Shown in pieces: positions 32,291-40,945 of a stretch of 50,350 bases of DNA (within the stretch, counting starts at the first letter, position 1; every line of letters begins with the position of its first letter). The position numbers and the translations under genes are program-made. Where the stretch lies: NCBI GenBank assembly GCA_040219575.1, contig JAVJSD010000066.1:1-50350 (forward strand), written 5' to 3'. Below the pieces are notes generated by a model, which made no database searches, had not been told where the DNA came from, and worked only from the letters and a program-made list of their open reading frames with translations. The DNA is from JAVJSD01 sp040219575. Its GTDB lineage: Bacteria > Planctomycetota > Planctomycetia > Pirellulales > Pirellulaceae.

Positions 32291-32464
32291 CTCATTTATC
32301 TTTCCGCTTTCGACTTTTCTTGCCGCCCGCTGGCGTCGAAGGAAAACCTTTCCGATGGGTCAGCGGCGTCACCGGCAGTAACGGTGGCGGACCGCATTCA
32401 CGGCCAAGGGCGGCCATGCTACTTGGGGGCGACAACGCAACCAGCGCACCACGGTTGCCTTCCG

Positions 32465-32767
32465 TCAGGAGAGTTGTTTCTGCAACTCGTCGCGGATGCT
32501 GTTTTCGATCTGGCCGCGGAAGGCCATGGCGGCGATGGGGATCTTGCCGTCGACGGTCACTTTGTCCTCCTCGACGAGCATCGAACCGGAGATCGTCAGA
32601 CCGAAGGTCTTGAACGAGTAGTTCAGCGTATCGCCGTCCCACGACTGCTGAATGTCCTTGACCTGATCCTTGTAGCGGTTCTGGATCTTCTCCATCAGCG
32701 ACTTGAGCCGCTCCATGGCGGCTTCCTTTCCCATCGAGTGGGAGACTTCGACATTCATTGAAGGCAT
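32465..32767 (-). CDS. Polyhydroxyalkanoic-acid-system type protein
   Basis: A 100-residue protein of the family annotated as PHA-granule region protein. MNVEVSHSMGKEAAMERLKSLMEKIQNRY is followed by WDGDTLNYSFKTFGLTISGSMLVEEDKVTVDGKIPI and a terminal helix (RGQIENSIRDELQKQLS). The fold is a short alpha-beta barrel-like domain. Its biochemical role is not established, and no PHA synthase is nearby, so the family name should not be over-read. AAGGGG lies six bases before ATG 32767, preferred over ATG 32758. It is located between the mobile element and an esterase on the same strand. Confidence 0.8.
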   Translation of the reverse strand: MPSMNVEVSHSMGKEAAMERLKSLMEKIQNRYKDQVKDIQQSWDGDTLNYSFKTFGLTISGSMLVEEDKVTVDGKIPIAAMAFRGQIENSIRDELQKQLS

Positions 32768-32833
32768 GGGGATCCCCTTGGGGGTCGGGATTGCAGATTG
32801 CAGATTGCAGATTTCAGAAGGTGGTCTGAAACC

Positions 32834-33691
32834 CTACTGGCGCCACAGCCATTTTAGCGACTCGGGCAAGATCGCGCCGCCGTGCTTGCCGTTGTGGCCC
32901 TCGGTTCCCATCTCGAAACGGTAGTCGTAGCCGGCGTACTTCAGCGCCGCCGCCATCTGCCGATTGGCCAGCGGCCAGTTGCCGAACAGGTTGTCGAGGT
33001 CGTTCTCGCCTTCCTGCAAGAAGACGCGAATCGGCTTGCGTTCGGCCTTGCGAATCAACGCCGGGTACACGTGCCCGCCGCGAATGTTGGTGAAGCTGCC
33101 CACGTGGCTGAGCACTTTGCGAAACGCATCGGGCCGCTCCCAGGCCACGGTCCAGGCGCAAATGCCGCCGCTGCTGATGCCGCAGATCGCCCGCTGCTCG
33201 GGATCCTGCGTCAAGTTGTACTTCTTGCCGACCTCAGGCAGGATCTCTTCGAGCAGGAAGCGGGCGTACTGGTCGCCGAGCGAGTCGTATTCAAAACTGC
33301 GATTGCGGCGCGGCATGCCCCCCGGCTGTTCGGGAGGGACGACGCCCGGATTGATGAACACGCCGATGGTGACGGGCATCGCGCCGGCGTGGATCAGGTT
33401 GTCGAAGACGATCGGGACGCGGAACTGGCCGGTCTCGTTGACGTAGTTCTTGCCGTCCTGGAAGACCATCACCGCGGCCGGCTTGTCGGCGTCGTACTGG
33501 GCGGGCACATACACCCAATACTGCCGCTCGGCGCCGGGAAAAATCTTGCTGTCGTTGAAGCTGTATTCGGTGACGGTTCCCCGCGGCGTCGCCTCCTGGC
33601 GCTGCGAATCGGGACCGAGGGTGTACTCCGCCGCGGCGGACAATCGGCACAACAGGCATAACAGGCCGGTGAGAATCAGGGTTCGGTGCAT
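32834..33691 (-). CDS. Secreted esterase, enterochelin-esterase-like
   Basis: A 285-residue alpha/beta hydrolase with a signal peptide (about 20 residues, ending LSAAA). The esterase-D/enterochelin-esterase pattern is visible: YWVYVPAQYDADKPAAVMVFQDG, an N-terminal strand set, GDQYARFLLEEILPEVGKKYNLT, nucleophile Ser in CGISSGGICAW, and the terminal His in TEGHNGKHGG. An acidic residue in GENDLDN is the likely third triad member. It should hydrolyse ester bonds in the periplasm or outside, substrate unknown. ATG 33691 places the signal at the N-terminus. The frame is open for 23 more codons upstream with no protein character. Confidence 0.88.
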   Translation of the reverse strand: MHRTLILTGLLCLLCRLSAAAEYTLGPDSQRQEATPRGTVTEYSFNDSKIFPGAERQYWVYVPAQYDADKPAAVMVFQDGKNYVNETGQFRVPIVFDNLIHAGAMPVTIGVFINPGVVPPEQPGGMPRRNRSFEYDSLGDQYARFLLEEILPEVGKKYNLTQDPEQRAICGISSGGICAWTVAWERPDAFRKVLSHVGSFTNIRGGHVYPALIRKAERKPIRVFLQEGENDLDNLFGNWPLANRQMAAALKYAGYDYRFEMGTEGHNGKHGGAILPESLKWLWRQ

Positions 33692-33811
33692 GGGCGATTC
33701 CAGATGTCGATTCGGGAGGGGGACGCAGGCAAGCGTAACCTTCCCCGCGCCGGGCGGCAAGGATGGCGGTGGGAGGGGAATTCCCCGCGAATCCCGTCGC
33801 AGAGCGGTCTC

Positions 33812-33835
33812 GGAAGTCTGGCGACTTCCGCTACC
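33812..33835. repeat. GGAAGTC hairpin, copy 2
   Basis: GGAAGTC-TGGC-GACTTCC followed by GCTACC is the same unit as in the hairpins at 4751 and 37956. Confidence 0.7.
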
Positions 33836-33977
33836 AAACTCGGCGATGCATTTTTTCCACGTGTCGGCATTTGACCACGCGCCCGCCGCAACCTACGTTT
33901 GCTCGATGCCACAAGGCTCGATGCGCGACGAGAGTCGGCCCCCTCCGCGGCTCTCGCTCCGCTTTGGAGAGTTCATC

Positions 33978-34409
33978 ATGCAAACCAGCGCGGCTCCTCA
34001 ATTCGATCCCGTTCTCGCTCCCGCACCACGCCGTCACTCGATCTTGATCGTCGACGACGACCAGGATCAAGTCACCGTGCTCGACCAGCGGCTTCGCGGA
34101 CAGGGCTACGACACGCTCCTGGCCCACACCGGCGGCAGCGGCGCGGAGATCGCCCGCAAGCAACGCCCCAGCCTCGTGGTGCTCGACGTCCGCCTGCCGG
34201 ACACCGACGGGTTCAGCGTCTGCGCCCGCCTGGCCGACGCGCCGGAGACCTGCGCCATCCCCGTCATTCTGCTCAGCGGCATGGAGCGGCCCGACATCAT
34301 CCGCCGGGCCCGCGCCGTCGGCAGCCAGTTCTACGTCCGCAAGCCGTACGATCCCAACGCCCTGCTGATCCTGATCCAAAACGCCATTCGCGAAGCGGAA
34401 ACGTGGTAA
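33978..34409 (+). CDS. Single-domain response regulator
   Basis: A 143-residue protein with a short Pro-rich lead (20 residues) and one receiver domain: acidic pocket in ILIVDDDQD, phosphoacceptor Asp70 (VVLDVRLPD), Ser in ILLSGME, Lys in VRKPYD. No output domain is present. GGAG lies nine bases before ATG 33978, fixing the start; a much longer frame upstream is open by chance. No kinase gene adjoins. It may be a phosphorelay intermediate or act by protein contact. It converges with the DNA polymerase X gene. Confidence 0.88.
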   Translation: MQTSAAPQFDPVLAPAPRRHSILIVDDDQDQVTVLDQRLRGQGYDTLLAHTGGSGAEIARKQRPSLVVLDVRLPDTDGFSVCARLADAPETCAIPVILLSGMERPDIIRRARAVGSQFYVRKPYDPNALLILIQNAIREAETW

Positions 34410-34430
34410 GCCGGAGGGCGGCGGCTTCGT

Positions 34431-36179
34431 CTACTGCTTGCGGCCGATGAGCTTCTTCAGCTGCGTCCAGGTGCGGGTGTTCGCCACGTCGTCTTTCGTC
34501 AGGCCGGCGCGGCGGGCCTGCAGGATGCCGTATCGCATCTGATCGAGACTCGCCGTCTTGTGCGCGTCGGTGCTGATCACGATCGGAATGCCGTGACGCC
34601 GGGCGGCGGCGCAGTGCACGTCGTTCAGATCCAGCCGCATCGGGCTGGCGTTCAGCTCCAGCAACTTTCCATGCTCCGCCGCGGCCGCGAACACCGTGTC
34701 GAGGTCGACGTGATACGCTTCGCGGTGATTGATCAATCGACCCGTGGGATGCGCGATGCACGACACGCACGGGTTTTCGATCGCGTCGACCATCCGCTTG
34801 GTGATCTGGTCCTGCGACTGCTGCTGCCCGTAGTGCACGCTGGCCAAGACCCAGTCGGCGTCCTGCAGCACGTCGTCGGGCAGGTCCATTCCACCCTTCT
34901 CGAGAATATCGCACTCGATGCCCTTGAGCACCGTGAACTTCTTGCCCAACTCGGCGTTCAGTTCGTCGATCCGCCGCCACTGATCGCGAAGCCGCTGGGC
35001 GTCGAGTCCGCGGGCCATCGTGACGCGTTTGGAATGGTCGGTGATGGCGATGTACGAATAGCCGCGCCCTCGAGCCGCCGCGACCATCTCCTCGAGCGTG
35101 GCTTCGCCGTCGGTCTCGGTGGTGTGCATGTGCAGGTCGCCGCGGATGTCGCCTTGTTCGATCAGCACCGGCAACTCGCCCTGTTCCGCCCAGCGAAACT
35201 CTTCCCGATTCTCGCGAATCTCGGGCGGGAACCAGGGCAGATCGAGCGTGGCGTAGACTTCCTCTTCCGACTTGCCGGCCAGGTAGGTTTCCTTTTCGCC
35301 TTGCACGCGGAATACGCCGTACTCGTTGATCTTCAGGCCGCGGTCCTTGGCCATCTTCCGCAGCACGACGTTGTGCTCCTTCGAGCCGGTGAAGTACTGC
35401 AGGGCGGCGCCGAACGATTTGTCGGGCACCACGCGGAGGTCGATCTGAAACTTGACGCGCGGGCTGTGCGCCACGCGAATCGACATCTTCGTGTCGCCGC
35501 GGGCGATCACCTGGTCGGCGTCGGGCAGCTTGCCGAAGTGATCCATCGCCGCCGTCACATCGTCGGCAACCACCAGCAGATCGAGATCGCCGACCGTATC
35601 GCGGCCGCGACGGTAACTGCCGGCGAGCTCCAACTTCTCGACCGATTTGCACTGCCGCATATGTTCGCGAAGCTGCTCGGCCATTTGATCGGCGGTCGCC
35701 CAGTAGACGCGCTCGTTGGCGGCGGCGGCGATGCCCATGCCGTCGAGAATCGCCTGTTCGGTCTTCTCTCCGAAACCTTTCAGTTTGCGAACTTCACCCT
35801 CCTCGCAGGCCGCCTTCAACTGGTCGAGCGTGGCGATGCCGAGCTCCTTGTAGAGAATCGCCGCCCGTTTCGGTCCCAAGCCGGGAATTCGCAGCAAGGC
35901 CAACACGCTCTCGGGGATCTCTTTGAGAATCTCTTCGAGTTGCGGCAGCTTGCCGGTGTTGACGAGGACGGCGCACTTTTCCGCGGTGCTCTTGCCGACG
36001 CCGTCAATTTTCTCCAGCCGATGCGGATCGTCGGCGACGATCGCGGCTGCCGACTCGGAGAGATCGCGAATCGCCCGCGCGCTGTTGCGGTAGGCCCGCA
36101 CGCGGAACGCGTTGGCGCCCTGAAACTCCAGCAGGTCGGCCAGCTCCTCGAACACGTCGGCGATTTGCGCATTGGTCAT
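34431..36179 (-). CDS. polX: DNA polymerase/3'-5' exonuclease PolX
   Basis: A 582-residue family X polymerase. Residues 1-80 form the 8-kDa-like helical domain (IADVFEELADLLEFQGANAFRVRAYRNSARAI). Helix-hairpin-helix motifs follow (IPGLGPKRAAILYKELG, LKGFGEKTEQAIL). The nucleotidyltransferase core has GSYRRGRDTVGDLDLLVV and KFQIDLRVV with the catalytic Asp residues. The C-terminal PHP domain (about 335-570) has metal-binding motifs DLHMHTTETDG, AITDHS, GIECDI, AHPTGR and STDAHK, as in bacterial PolX. It fills gaps in repair, and the PHP domain gives 3'-5' exonuclease. Its ATG overlaps the stop of the GTPase gene by four bases (ATGA), so the two are coupled. Confidence 0.95.
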   Translation of the reverse strand: MTNAQIADVFEELADLLEFQGANAFRVRAYRNSARAIRDLSESAAAIVADDPHRLEKIDGVGKSTAEKCAVLVNTGKLPQLEEILKEIPESVLALLRIPGLGPKRAAILYKELGIATLDQLKAACEEGEVRKLKGFGEKTEQAILDGMGIAAAANERVYWATADQMAEQLREHMRQCKSVEKLELAGSYRRGRDTVGDLDLLVVADDVTAAMDHFGKLPDADQVIARGDTKMSIRVAHSPRVKFQIDLRVVPDKSFGAALQYFTGSKEHNVVLRKMAKDRGLKINEYGVFRVQGEKETYLAGKSEEEVYATLDLPWFPPEIRENREEFRWAEQGELPVLIEQGDIRGDLHMHTTETDGEATLEEMVAAARGRGYSYIAITDHSKRVTMARGLDAQRLRDQWRRIDELNAELGKKFTVLKGIECDILEKGGMDLPDDVLQDADWVLASVHYGQQQSQDQITKRMVDAIENPCVSCIAHPTGRLINHREAYHVDLDTVFAAAAEHGKLLELNASPMRLDLNDVHCAAARRHGIPIVISTDAHKTASLDQMRYGILQARRAGLTKDDVANTRTWTQLKKLIGRKQ

Positions 36180-37171
36180 GCGTGCAGTTCCACTACGTCC
36201 TTGTCGTGCAATACGTAATCGCCTTTCACCTGGGTGCCGTCGTGCACCTCGCTGCCCCACACCCGGGCGAACTTCAGGTTCTGGGCGAAGTCCTTGTGGA
36301 TCTGCTCGGCGATCTCCAGCAGCGTGCCGCCGCGGCGGATCGTGAAAGGCTTCTCGTAGTCGGCCTCTTTGGCCGTGGGCAGCTTGGTGTAGACGCGGAC
36401 CACGTCGAGCGACTCGTAGATCGCGCGGCGGAGCTCCTCGAGACCGGTCTTCTCCTGGGCCGAAACGGCGAACTCGCGGAAGTCCGTCGGGCAGAACTCC
36501 TTCAGCAGGGCCCGTCGATCGGCCGCCTCCGGGGCGTCGATCTTGTTCAACACCAGGAAGGTCCGCGTGTACGACAGTCCGACGTCGTTCTCATCGAGGT
36601 ACGACTCGCGGGCCAACCGTGTTTTGGTTTGCCCCAACCGATCCAGCACTTCCTGGAGTTGCTCGGTGCCGTCGTCGCCGCCCAAGTCGACCAACAGCAG
36701 CACGAGATCGGCGCCGCGGATCAGCCCCTGCGTGTTGGGATCCAGCACGTCGGCGGTGATCGGCGGCGTGTCGATCAACTGCACCGCCACGTCCTCGTAC
36801 GGCATCATGCCGGGAATCGGCTCGCGCGTGGTGAAGGGATAGACCGCCACCTCCGGCGTGGCCCGCGTCAGGCTGGTGAGCAGTTGACTCTTGCCGGCGT
36901 TCGGACCGCCGATGAGGACGACGCGGCCCGCGCCCTGTCGCGGCAGGCGAAATCCCGCGCCGTGTTTACCCGGCGACTTGGCCTGCTGCTCGATCTCTTT
37001 CTTGACCTTGCTGATCTTCTGCTTGAGATCGGCCTGCAGGTGGTCGGTTCCCTTGTGCTTGGGAATCTCGCGCAGCATGAGCTGCAAGCAGCGCAGCTCC
37101 TCGTCGGGAGTCGAGGCCTGGCGGTATTGCTCTTCCGCCTTGTGGTATTGGGCCGTGAGATTGGCGGGCAT
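36176..37171 (-). CDS. DRG/OBG-type GTPase with TGS domain
   Basis: A 331-residue GTPase. A helical lysine-rich N-terminus (1-75) precedes the G domain: G1 GGPNAGKS (88-95), a switch I region YPFTTREPIPGMMPYED, G3 as DTPP instead of DxxG, and G4 NKID. A SAQEKTGLEEL motif follows. The C-terminal 80 residues form a TGS domain (PFTIRRGGTLLEIAEQIHKDFAQNLKFARVWG...YVLHDKDVVELHA). This architecture resembles archaeal and eukaryotic DRG proteins, which bind ribosomes. The missing Gly in G3 also occurs in some GTPases of this group as far as I recall, but may alter hydrolysis. Translationally coupled to polX. Confidence 0.9.
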   Translation of the reverse strand: MPANLTAQYHKAEEQYRQASTPDEELRCLQLMLREIPKHKGTDHLQADLKQKISKVKKEIEQQAKSPGKHGAGFRLPRQGAGRVVLIGGPNAGKSQLLTSLTRATPEVAVYPFTTREPIPGMMPYEDVAVQLIDTPPITADVLDPNTQGLIRGADLVLLLVDLGGDDGTEQLQEVLDRLGQTKTRLARESYLDENDVGLSYTRTFLVLNKIDAPEAADRRALLKEFCPTDFREFAVSAQEKTGLEELRRAIYESLDVVRVYTKLPTAKEADYEKPFTIRRGGTLLEIAEQIHKDFAQNLKFARVWGSEVHDGTQVKGDYVLHDKDVVELHA

Positions 37172-37394
37172 GGTGCAACGCGAATCGGTCGGAAGCGAAG
37201 CTCGGAGACGACAAAATCGAGTTTATCGCGACGGCGCAGCCGTCGCCAGAGAGCGCCATCCCGCCGACGCGGCGAGCCCGCACCGCCGGCATGGGAAGGG
37301 CGTCCTGGCGATGCAAACGCCAATCGACGAGGCAGACGATCCGCGGCTACGTGGTAAAATGAAGGTTCACCCCCGTTATCCCAAGAGGCCCGAT

Positions 37395-37943
37395 ATGAAA
37401 ACGACCTTCCTCGCCGCCGTCGCCGTTGTTTCGCTCACCGCGTCGCTCGTCCTCGCGGTCGAATCCTCCAAGCCGTTCGTCTATCCAAGCATCGACGGAC
37501 ACGGCAAGGTCGTGAAACTGCCCCGCGCGGCGGAGCAACCCCGCAACGGCTCGAAGATCTGCGTCGATGTGCTCGCGGGCGGCGCCGCCGGCGACGTGAA
37601 TCCCGCGCTCGAGAAGGTGGCGCGATTCGTGAACATCTATGCCGGCGCGGGCGAGAAGCCCGCGAGTTGCTCGATCACCGTCGTGTTGCACGGCGATGCG
37701 ACGGCGGCGGCGCTGTCGGACGCCGCCTACGCCAGGCATACCGACGCCGACGCCAATCCCAGCCTGCCGCTGATGCGCAAGCTGCGCGAGGCGGGCGTCG
37801 AGTTCTTCGTCTGCGGCCAGGCGATGGCGTCGAAGGGCTACGCGGCCGATGCGGCGGCCGACGAGGTGCAGGTCGCCGTCTCGGCGCTGACGGTGAACGT
37901 CAACCGGCAGATGGACGGCTACGCCTTCATTCCGCTGCACTAG
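37395..37943 (+). CDS. Secreted DsrE-family protein
   Basis: A 182-residue protein with a signal peptide (first 21 residues, ending LVLA) and one DsrE-like domain: SKICVDVLAGGAAGDVNPALEKVARFVNIY, SITVVLHGDATAAALSDAAY, SLPLMRKLREAGVEFFVCGQAMASKGY. DsrE-type domains take part in sulfur relay, but secreted forms of this kind are uncharacterised. The conserved Cys is in FFVCGQA. AAGAGG is placed six bases before ATG 37395. A long hairpin follows the stop. Confidence 0.8.
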   Translation: MKTTFLAAVAVVSLTASLVLAVESSKPFVYPSIDGHGKVVKLPRAAEQPRNGSKICVDVLAGGAAGDVNPALEKVARFVNIYAGAGEKPASCSITVVLHGDATAAALSDAAYARHTDADANPSLPLMRKLREAGVEFFVCGQAMASKGYAADAAADEVQVAVSALTVNVNRQMDGYAFIPLH

Positions 37944-37955
37944 CCCGGAAAGCTT

Positions 37956-38014
37956 CGTAGCGGAAGTCGTGAGACTTCCTCCAAGCCGTCGGAAGTCTCA
38001 CGACTTCCGCTACG
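37956..38014. repeat. Perfect 24-bp-stem hairpin with nested GGAAGTC units
   Basis: The 24 bases 37956-37979 are the exact reverse complement of 37991-38014, with an 11-base loop. Each arm itself holds a small hairpin (GGAAGTC-N4-GACTTCC). No T-run follows. It lies between convergent genes and belongs with the units at 4751 and 33812. Confidence 0.9.
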
Positions 38015-38098
38015 AGTTTCAATGAAACGGTGGAACTCTCACGCGCTCCGCGACGAATCGCATCGCTTTGCACGTCGGCGTTTCCAGAGGGATTCTGG

Positions 38099-38127
38099 AA
38101 AAACAGCCCGGCCAATCGGCCGGGCTG
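38099..38127 (-). terminator. Rho-independent terminator of the vWA gene
   Basis: On the minus strand CAGCCCGGCC pairs with GGCCGGGCTG around a four-base loop and is followed by five T. It lies 32 bases after the vWA stop. Confidence 0.85.
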
Positions 38128-38158
38128 TGGGCGAATTCGTTGTTCTTCAAAGCGACGA

Positions 38159-40276
38159 CTACAGATTGGGAATCGGGATCGTGGGTTTGGTTCCGCTGCC
38201 GACGATCACATCGTAGTCGGGCCGCAGATCGACTCCGTAGCCGCGACGTTGCTCCCACTCGGCCCGCGCGGCCCAAGGGGTGCCGGGGTGGTTCTTCTTG
38301 ACGATCTCGAACAACTCGTTGGCCTTCTTGATGTAGGCCAGCACCTTTTCGCGGTTCTGATACTCTTCCTTGGGATCTTCGGCAAAGGTGTAGGGACGCG
38401 TGTGAATGTCCCAATGCACCAGTCGCGTGTTGGGGCCGTTGTTGAGCGGCGCCGTTTTCGGATTGGCCATGAAGTAATCGAGGTAGCGAGCGTACTCGTA
38501 GACGCGCACCTGGAAGGCGACGACCTGGGCGTAAATCAGGTCGTAGTTGCCCTGCCAGCGAGGGTTGATCTCCTGCTCACGCAGCCGTTTGTTCTCTTCC
38601 AGGAACTTCTCGACCTTGGCCAGGTAGTCGAGGTAAACGACCGCCTTCTGCTGCTCCGCCCGAGCCTGTTGGCGGAATTCGGCCGGATCGAGCGAGAAGT
38701 GCTGCCGCAGCACGATCACGCGGGCCGAGGCGGGGTTGTACGGGTTCAGATCGACGTTCACGACCTGCCACAGGGCGGTCCGCAGCGGCGTCTGGTCGCG
38801 ATCGCGGAACTGCTCCCCCTTGGAGCGCAGGTCGGGCTTGTAGCTCCGCATTTGCTCCAAGTCGTAGCGGCCCTTCTCGAACTGCACGAGATCCTTCTCG
38901 ACCGTGGGCAGCATGAAGAAGATGCCGCCGGTCTCCTTCGACATGCGGGTTTGTTCGAATGGGCCGAAGCCGGCGTCGAACGCGTCGAAGCGTTTCCAGA
39001 AGCCGTTGGTTTGCAACTGCTCGATGAAGGCGGTCTCCGGACCACGATCGATCCGCAGCCAGTGCCAACGTTTGGTTTGCGGATGCTGCCAGCGGATGTG
39101 GGCGTAGGGGTAGCCGAACACCGACTGACGGCCCAGCGTGTAGATCTTGCAGCCCGACGACTTGGCCTCGGCGATCGCCTCTTCCAGGAAGCGATCGTTG
39201 TTCTCGCGCTCGCCGCTTTCATCGGTGACGAGGATCAACGCCATCTGGCGGCCCTTGGCGTCGCCGCGGAAGTCGTGAATCGAACGGCCGACCGCCTCGC
39301 ACATGATTTCCTTGCCCGAGGGATCGATGGGCACCGAGGTGATCGCGCCGCGGATCTCGCTGATGTCGAAGGTGGGCTTCTCGGTGTGCCGCATGTAATT
39401 GCCGCCGTAGCTGGTGACGGCGGTGGTGAGTTGTCCGCCGGCGGCCTTGCTGGTCAGTCCGAGTTCCTTGTATACGCGGTCGATGCGGCCGCGAATCTCG
39501 GCCTGGTCGTCCTTCATGCTTTCCGACTGGTCGAACACCCAGATCACCAACACGGGGCCTTTTTCAAGCATCCACATCAACTCTTGCGTGATGCGGTCCA
39601 TGGCTTCGTTGTAGTCGCCGACAATCGCCCGTTCCTCGCCCAGCGCGCCGTCGGGAGCGGGTTGCACCAGCGTGGTGGAGGAGAGCATGCCGATCGTGGG
39701 AGGTCCGATGCCGATGTTGGCCGTCTGGAAGGCGTTCTCCGAAGGCGTCATGTTGACCATGGTCGGCGGGGCGATCGACGAGGCGACGCCTTGGGCGCCC
39801 ACCGCCGGCGCGCTGCTGACCACCGCCGTGGTGACTTCCGTGGCGGCCTCGAGCGATTCCTCGAGCGTGATCTCCATCAACTCTTCTTGTTCGAGCTCTT
39901 CGGTGTCCGAAACCGGCGAGATGATCTCGCGAATCTCGTTTTCGGCCACCCCCATCGTGATCAGGCCCATCACAATGAAGGCCGCGAAATGAACAAAGCC
40001 CGACACCGTCAGGGCGCTGCTGTTGCGGAAGAACCCGTGGCCGAAGAGCGAGCGACGGGGCGTGACCACACCACCATCGTGTTCTTCCTCGGGCGCTTGC
40101 TGTTGAGCAGCGGCCTGCTGCTGCGCGGGGGCCGCCGCGAGGGCCGCCGGTTTGGCGGGGGCGGGCTTCGACGCGGGACGGGCCTGCGGGGCACGCGCCG
40201 CCGGCGGCGCCGCCTTACGCGGGGCGGGAGCTGCAGCTTGCGGGGGGACGGCGTTCGGAGTGTCCTGAGTTGCCAT
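38159..40276 (-). CDS. Membrane-anchored von Willebrand factor A protein
   Basis: A 705-residue protein. Residues 1-75 are Ala/Pro/Gln-rich, likely cytoplasmic and disordered. One transmembrane helix (about 88-110, ALTVSGFVHFAAFIVMGLITMGV) anchors it. An acidic stretch (ELEQEELMEITLEESLEAATE) follows. The vWA domain begins near 240 with the MIDAS motif D249-Q-S-E-S (VFDQSESMKDD), continued by LILVTDESGERENND. The remainder is a large alpha-beta region with PFEQTRMSKETGGIFFMLP and a long coiled-coil part rich in Glu/Lys/Gln. vWA domains bind metal and partner proteins. ATG 40276 is preferred over an earlier frame start. A TATAAT box sits about 85 bases upstream and a terminator follows. The role is unknown. 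Confidence 0.85.
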   Translation of the reverse strand: MATQDTPNAVPPQAAAPAPRKAAPPAARAPQARPASKPAPAKPAALAAAPAQQQAAAQQQAPEEEHDGGVVTPRRSLFGHGFFRNSSALTVSGFVHFAAFIVMGLITMGVAENEIREIISPVSDTEELEQEELMEITLEESLEAATEVTTAVVSSAPAVGAQGVASSIAPPTMVNMTPSENAFQTANIGIGPPTIGMLSSTTLVQPAPDGALGEERAIVGDYNEAMDRITQELMWMLEKGPVLVIWVFDQSESMKDDQAEIRGRIDRVYKELGLTSKAAGGQLTTAVTSYGGNYMRHTEKPTFDISEIRGAITSVPIDPSGKEIMCEAVGRSIHDFRGDAKGRQMALILVTDESGERENNDRFLEEAIAEAKSSGCKIYTLGRQSVFGYPYAHIRWQHPQTKRWHWLRIDRGPETAFIEQLQTNGFWKRFDAFDAGFGPFEQTRMSKETGGIFFMLPTVEKDLVQFEKGRYDLEQMRSYKPDLRSKGEQFRDRDQTPLRTALWQVVNVDLNPYNPASARVIVLRQHFSLDPAEFRQQARAEQQKAVVYLDYLAKVEKFLEENKRLREQEINPRWQGNYDLIYAQVVAFQVRVYEYARYLDYFMANPKTAPLNNGPNTRLVHWDIHTRPYTFAEDPKEEYQNREKVLAYIKKANELFEIVKKNHPGTPWAARAEWEQRRGYGVDLRPDYDVIVGSGTKPTIPIPNL

Positions 40277-40945
40277 GGGTTGTTCCGAGTTTTTCAACGC
40301 GTCGAGGTGGGGGGAGCAACGCAATGCACTGGGCGAGAATTCAAGACGTACAGGTCTATCATTATACAGATTTTCAGCCGTTGTAAGCCCTCATTATCCC
40401 GCCAAATCGGCAATTTCCAGCGGATTGCCGACTGATCGTCCGTTCACGGCGGGAGCGAGTGGGCCGGCAATGGGGCGCAAAGCGAAACTGCCCGAGACGG
40501 CTTCACCACGGCTGCTTATCTCTTTCGGCGCGCGGTGGTGGATTTATTCCGCTTCCGATTTTTTCCCCACCTCGGCACTGTGGGTCGCGCTCCAGGCTGC
40601 CGAGTCTGGCAAGCTGCGGCCCCAATCGCGTGTTGTCGATCCCAGCACGACGCGCGAGCGAGTGAAGGGTGGGGCCGCGACAACCCCGAAATCAGACTGC
40701 GGCGGCAGGCAGGATGCCTGCCCTACGGGCTTGCGCGGCAGGCCAGACGCGGCGTCATGAATTGCCGCGCCGTGGAGATTTCCCGTCACCGGCAAAGCCC
40801 GCACAGGCGTTGCGACCAACGTCTCGCGTCCGGCGGCGCATGTCGGCCCCGGTTTCCGGCCGATGTACATGAGGCCCGGGAGCAGCCACCCTCGGGCAGC
40901 GGACATGGTTGGCCGCACCGGCGACACCTCGAAACGGAGTTCATG
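40277..40945. other. Divergent gap with dispersed hairpin
   Basis: These 669 bases hold the vWA -10 box, a hairpin GGCAGGCA-GGA-TGCCTGCC (40704-40722), and a CACGACGCGCGAGCGAGTGA stretch near 40647 that looks like dispersed planctomycete repeat DNA. The start of the deacetylase-like gene is at the right end. No gene is supported. Confidence 0.5.
40361..40366 (-). promoter_or_regulatory. -10 element for the vWA gene
   Basis: A perfect TATAAT on the minus strand within CTGTATAATG. The -35 region is weak: TTACAA lies only 14 bases upstream. Distance to the start at 40276 is about 85 bases, consistent with the vWA promoter. Confidence 0.4.
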
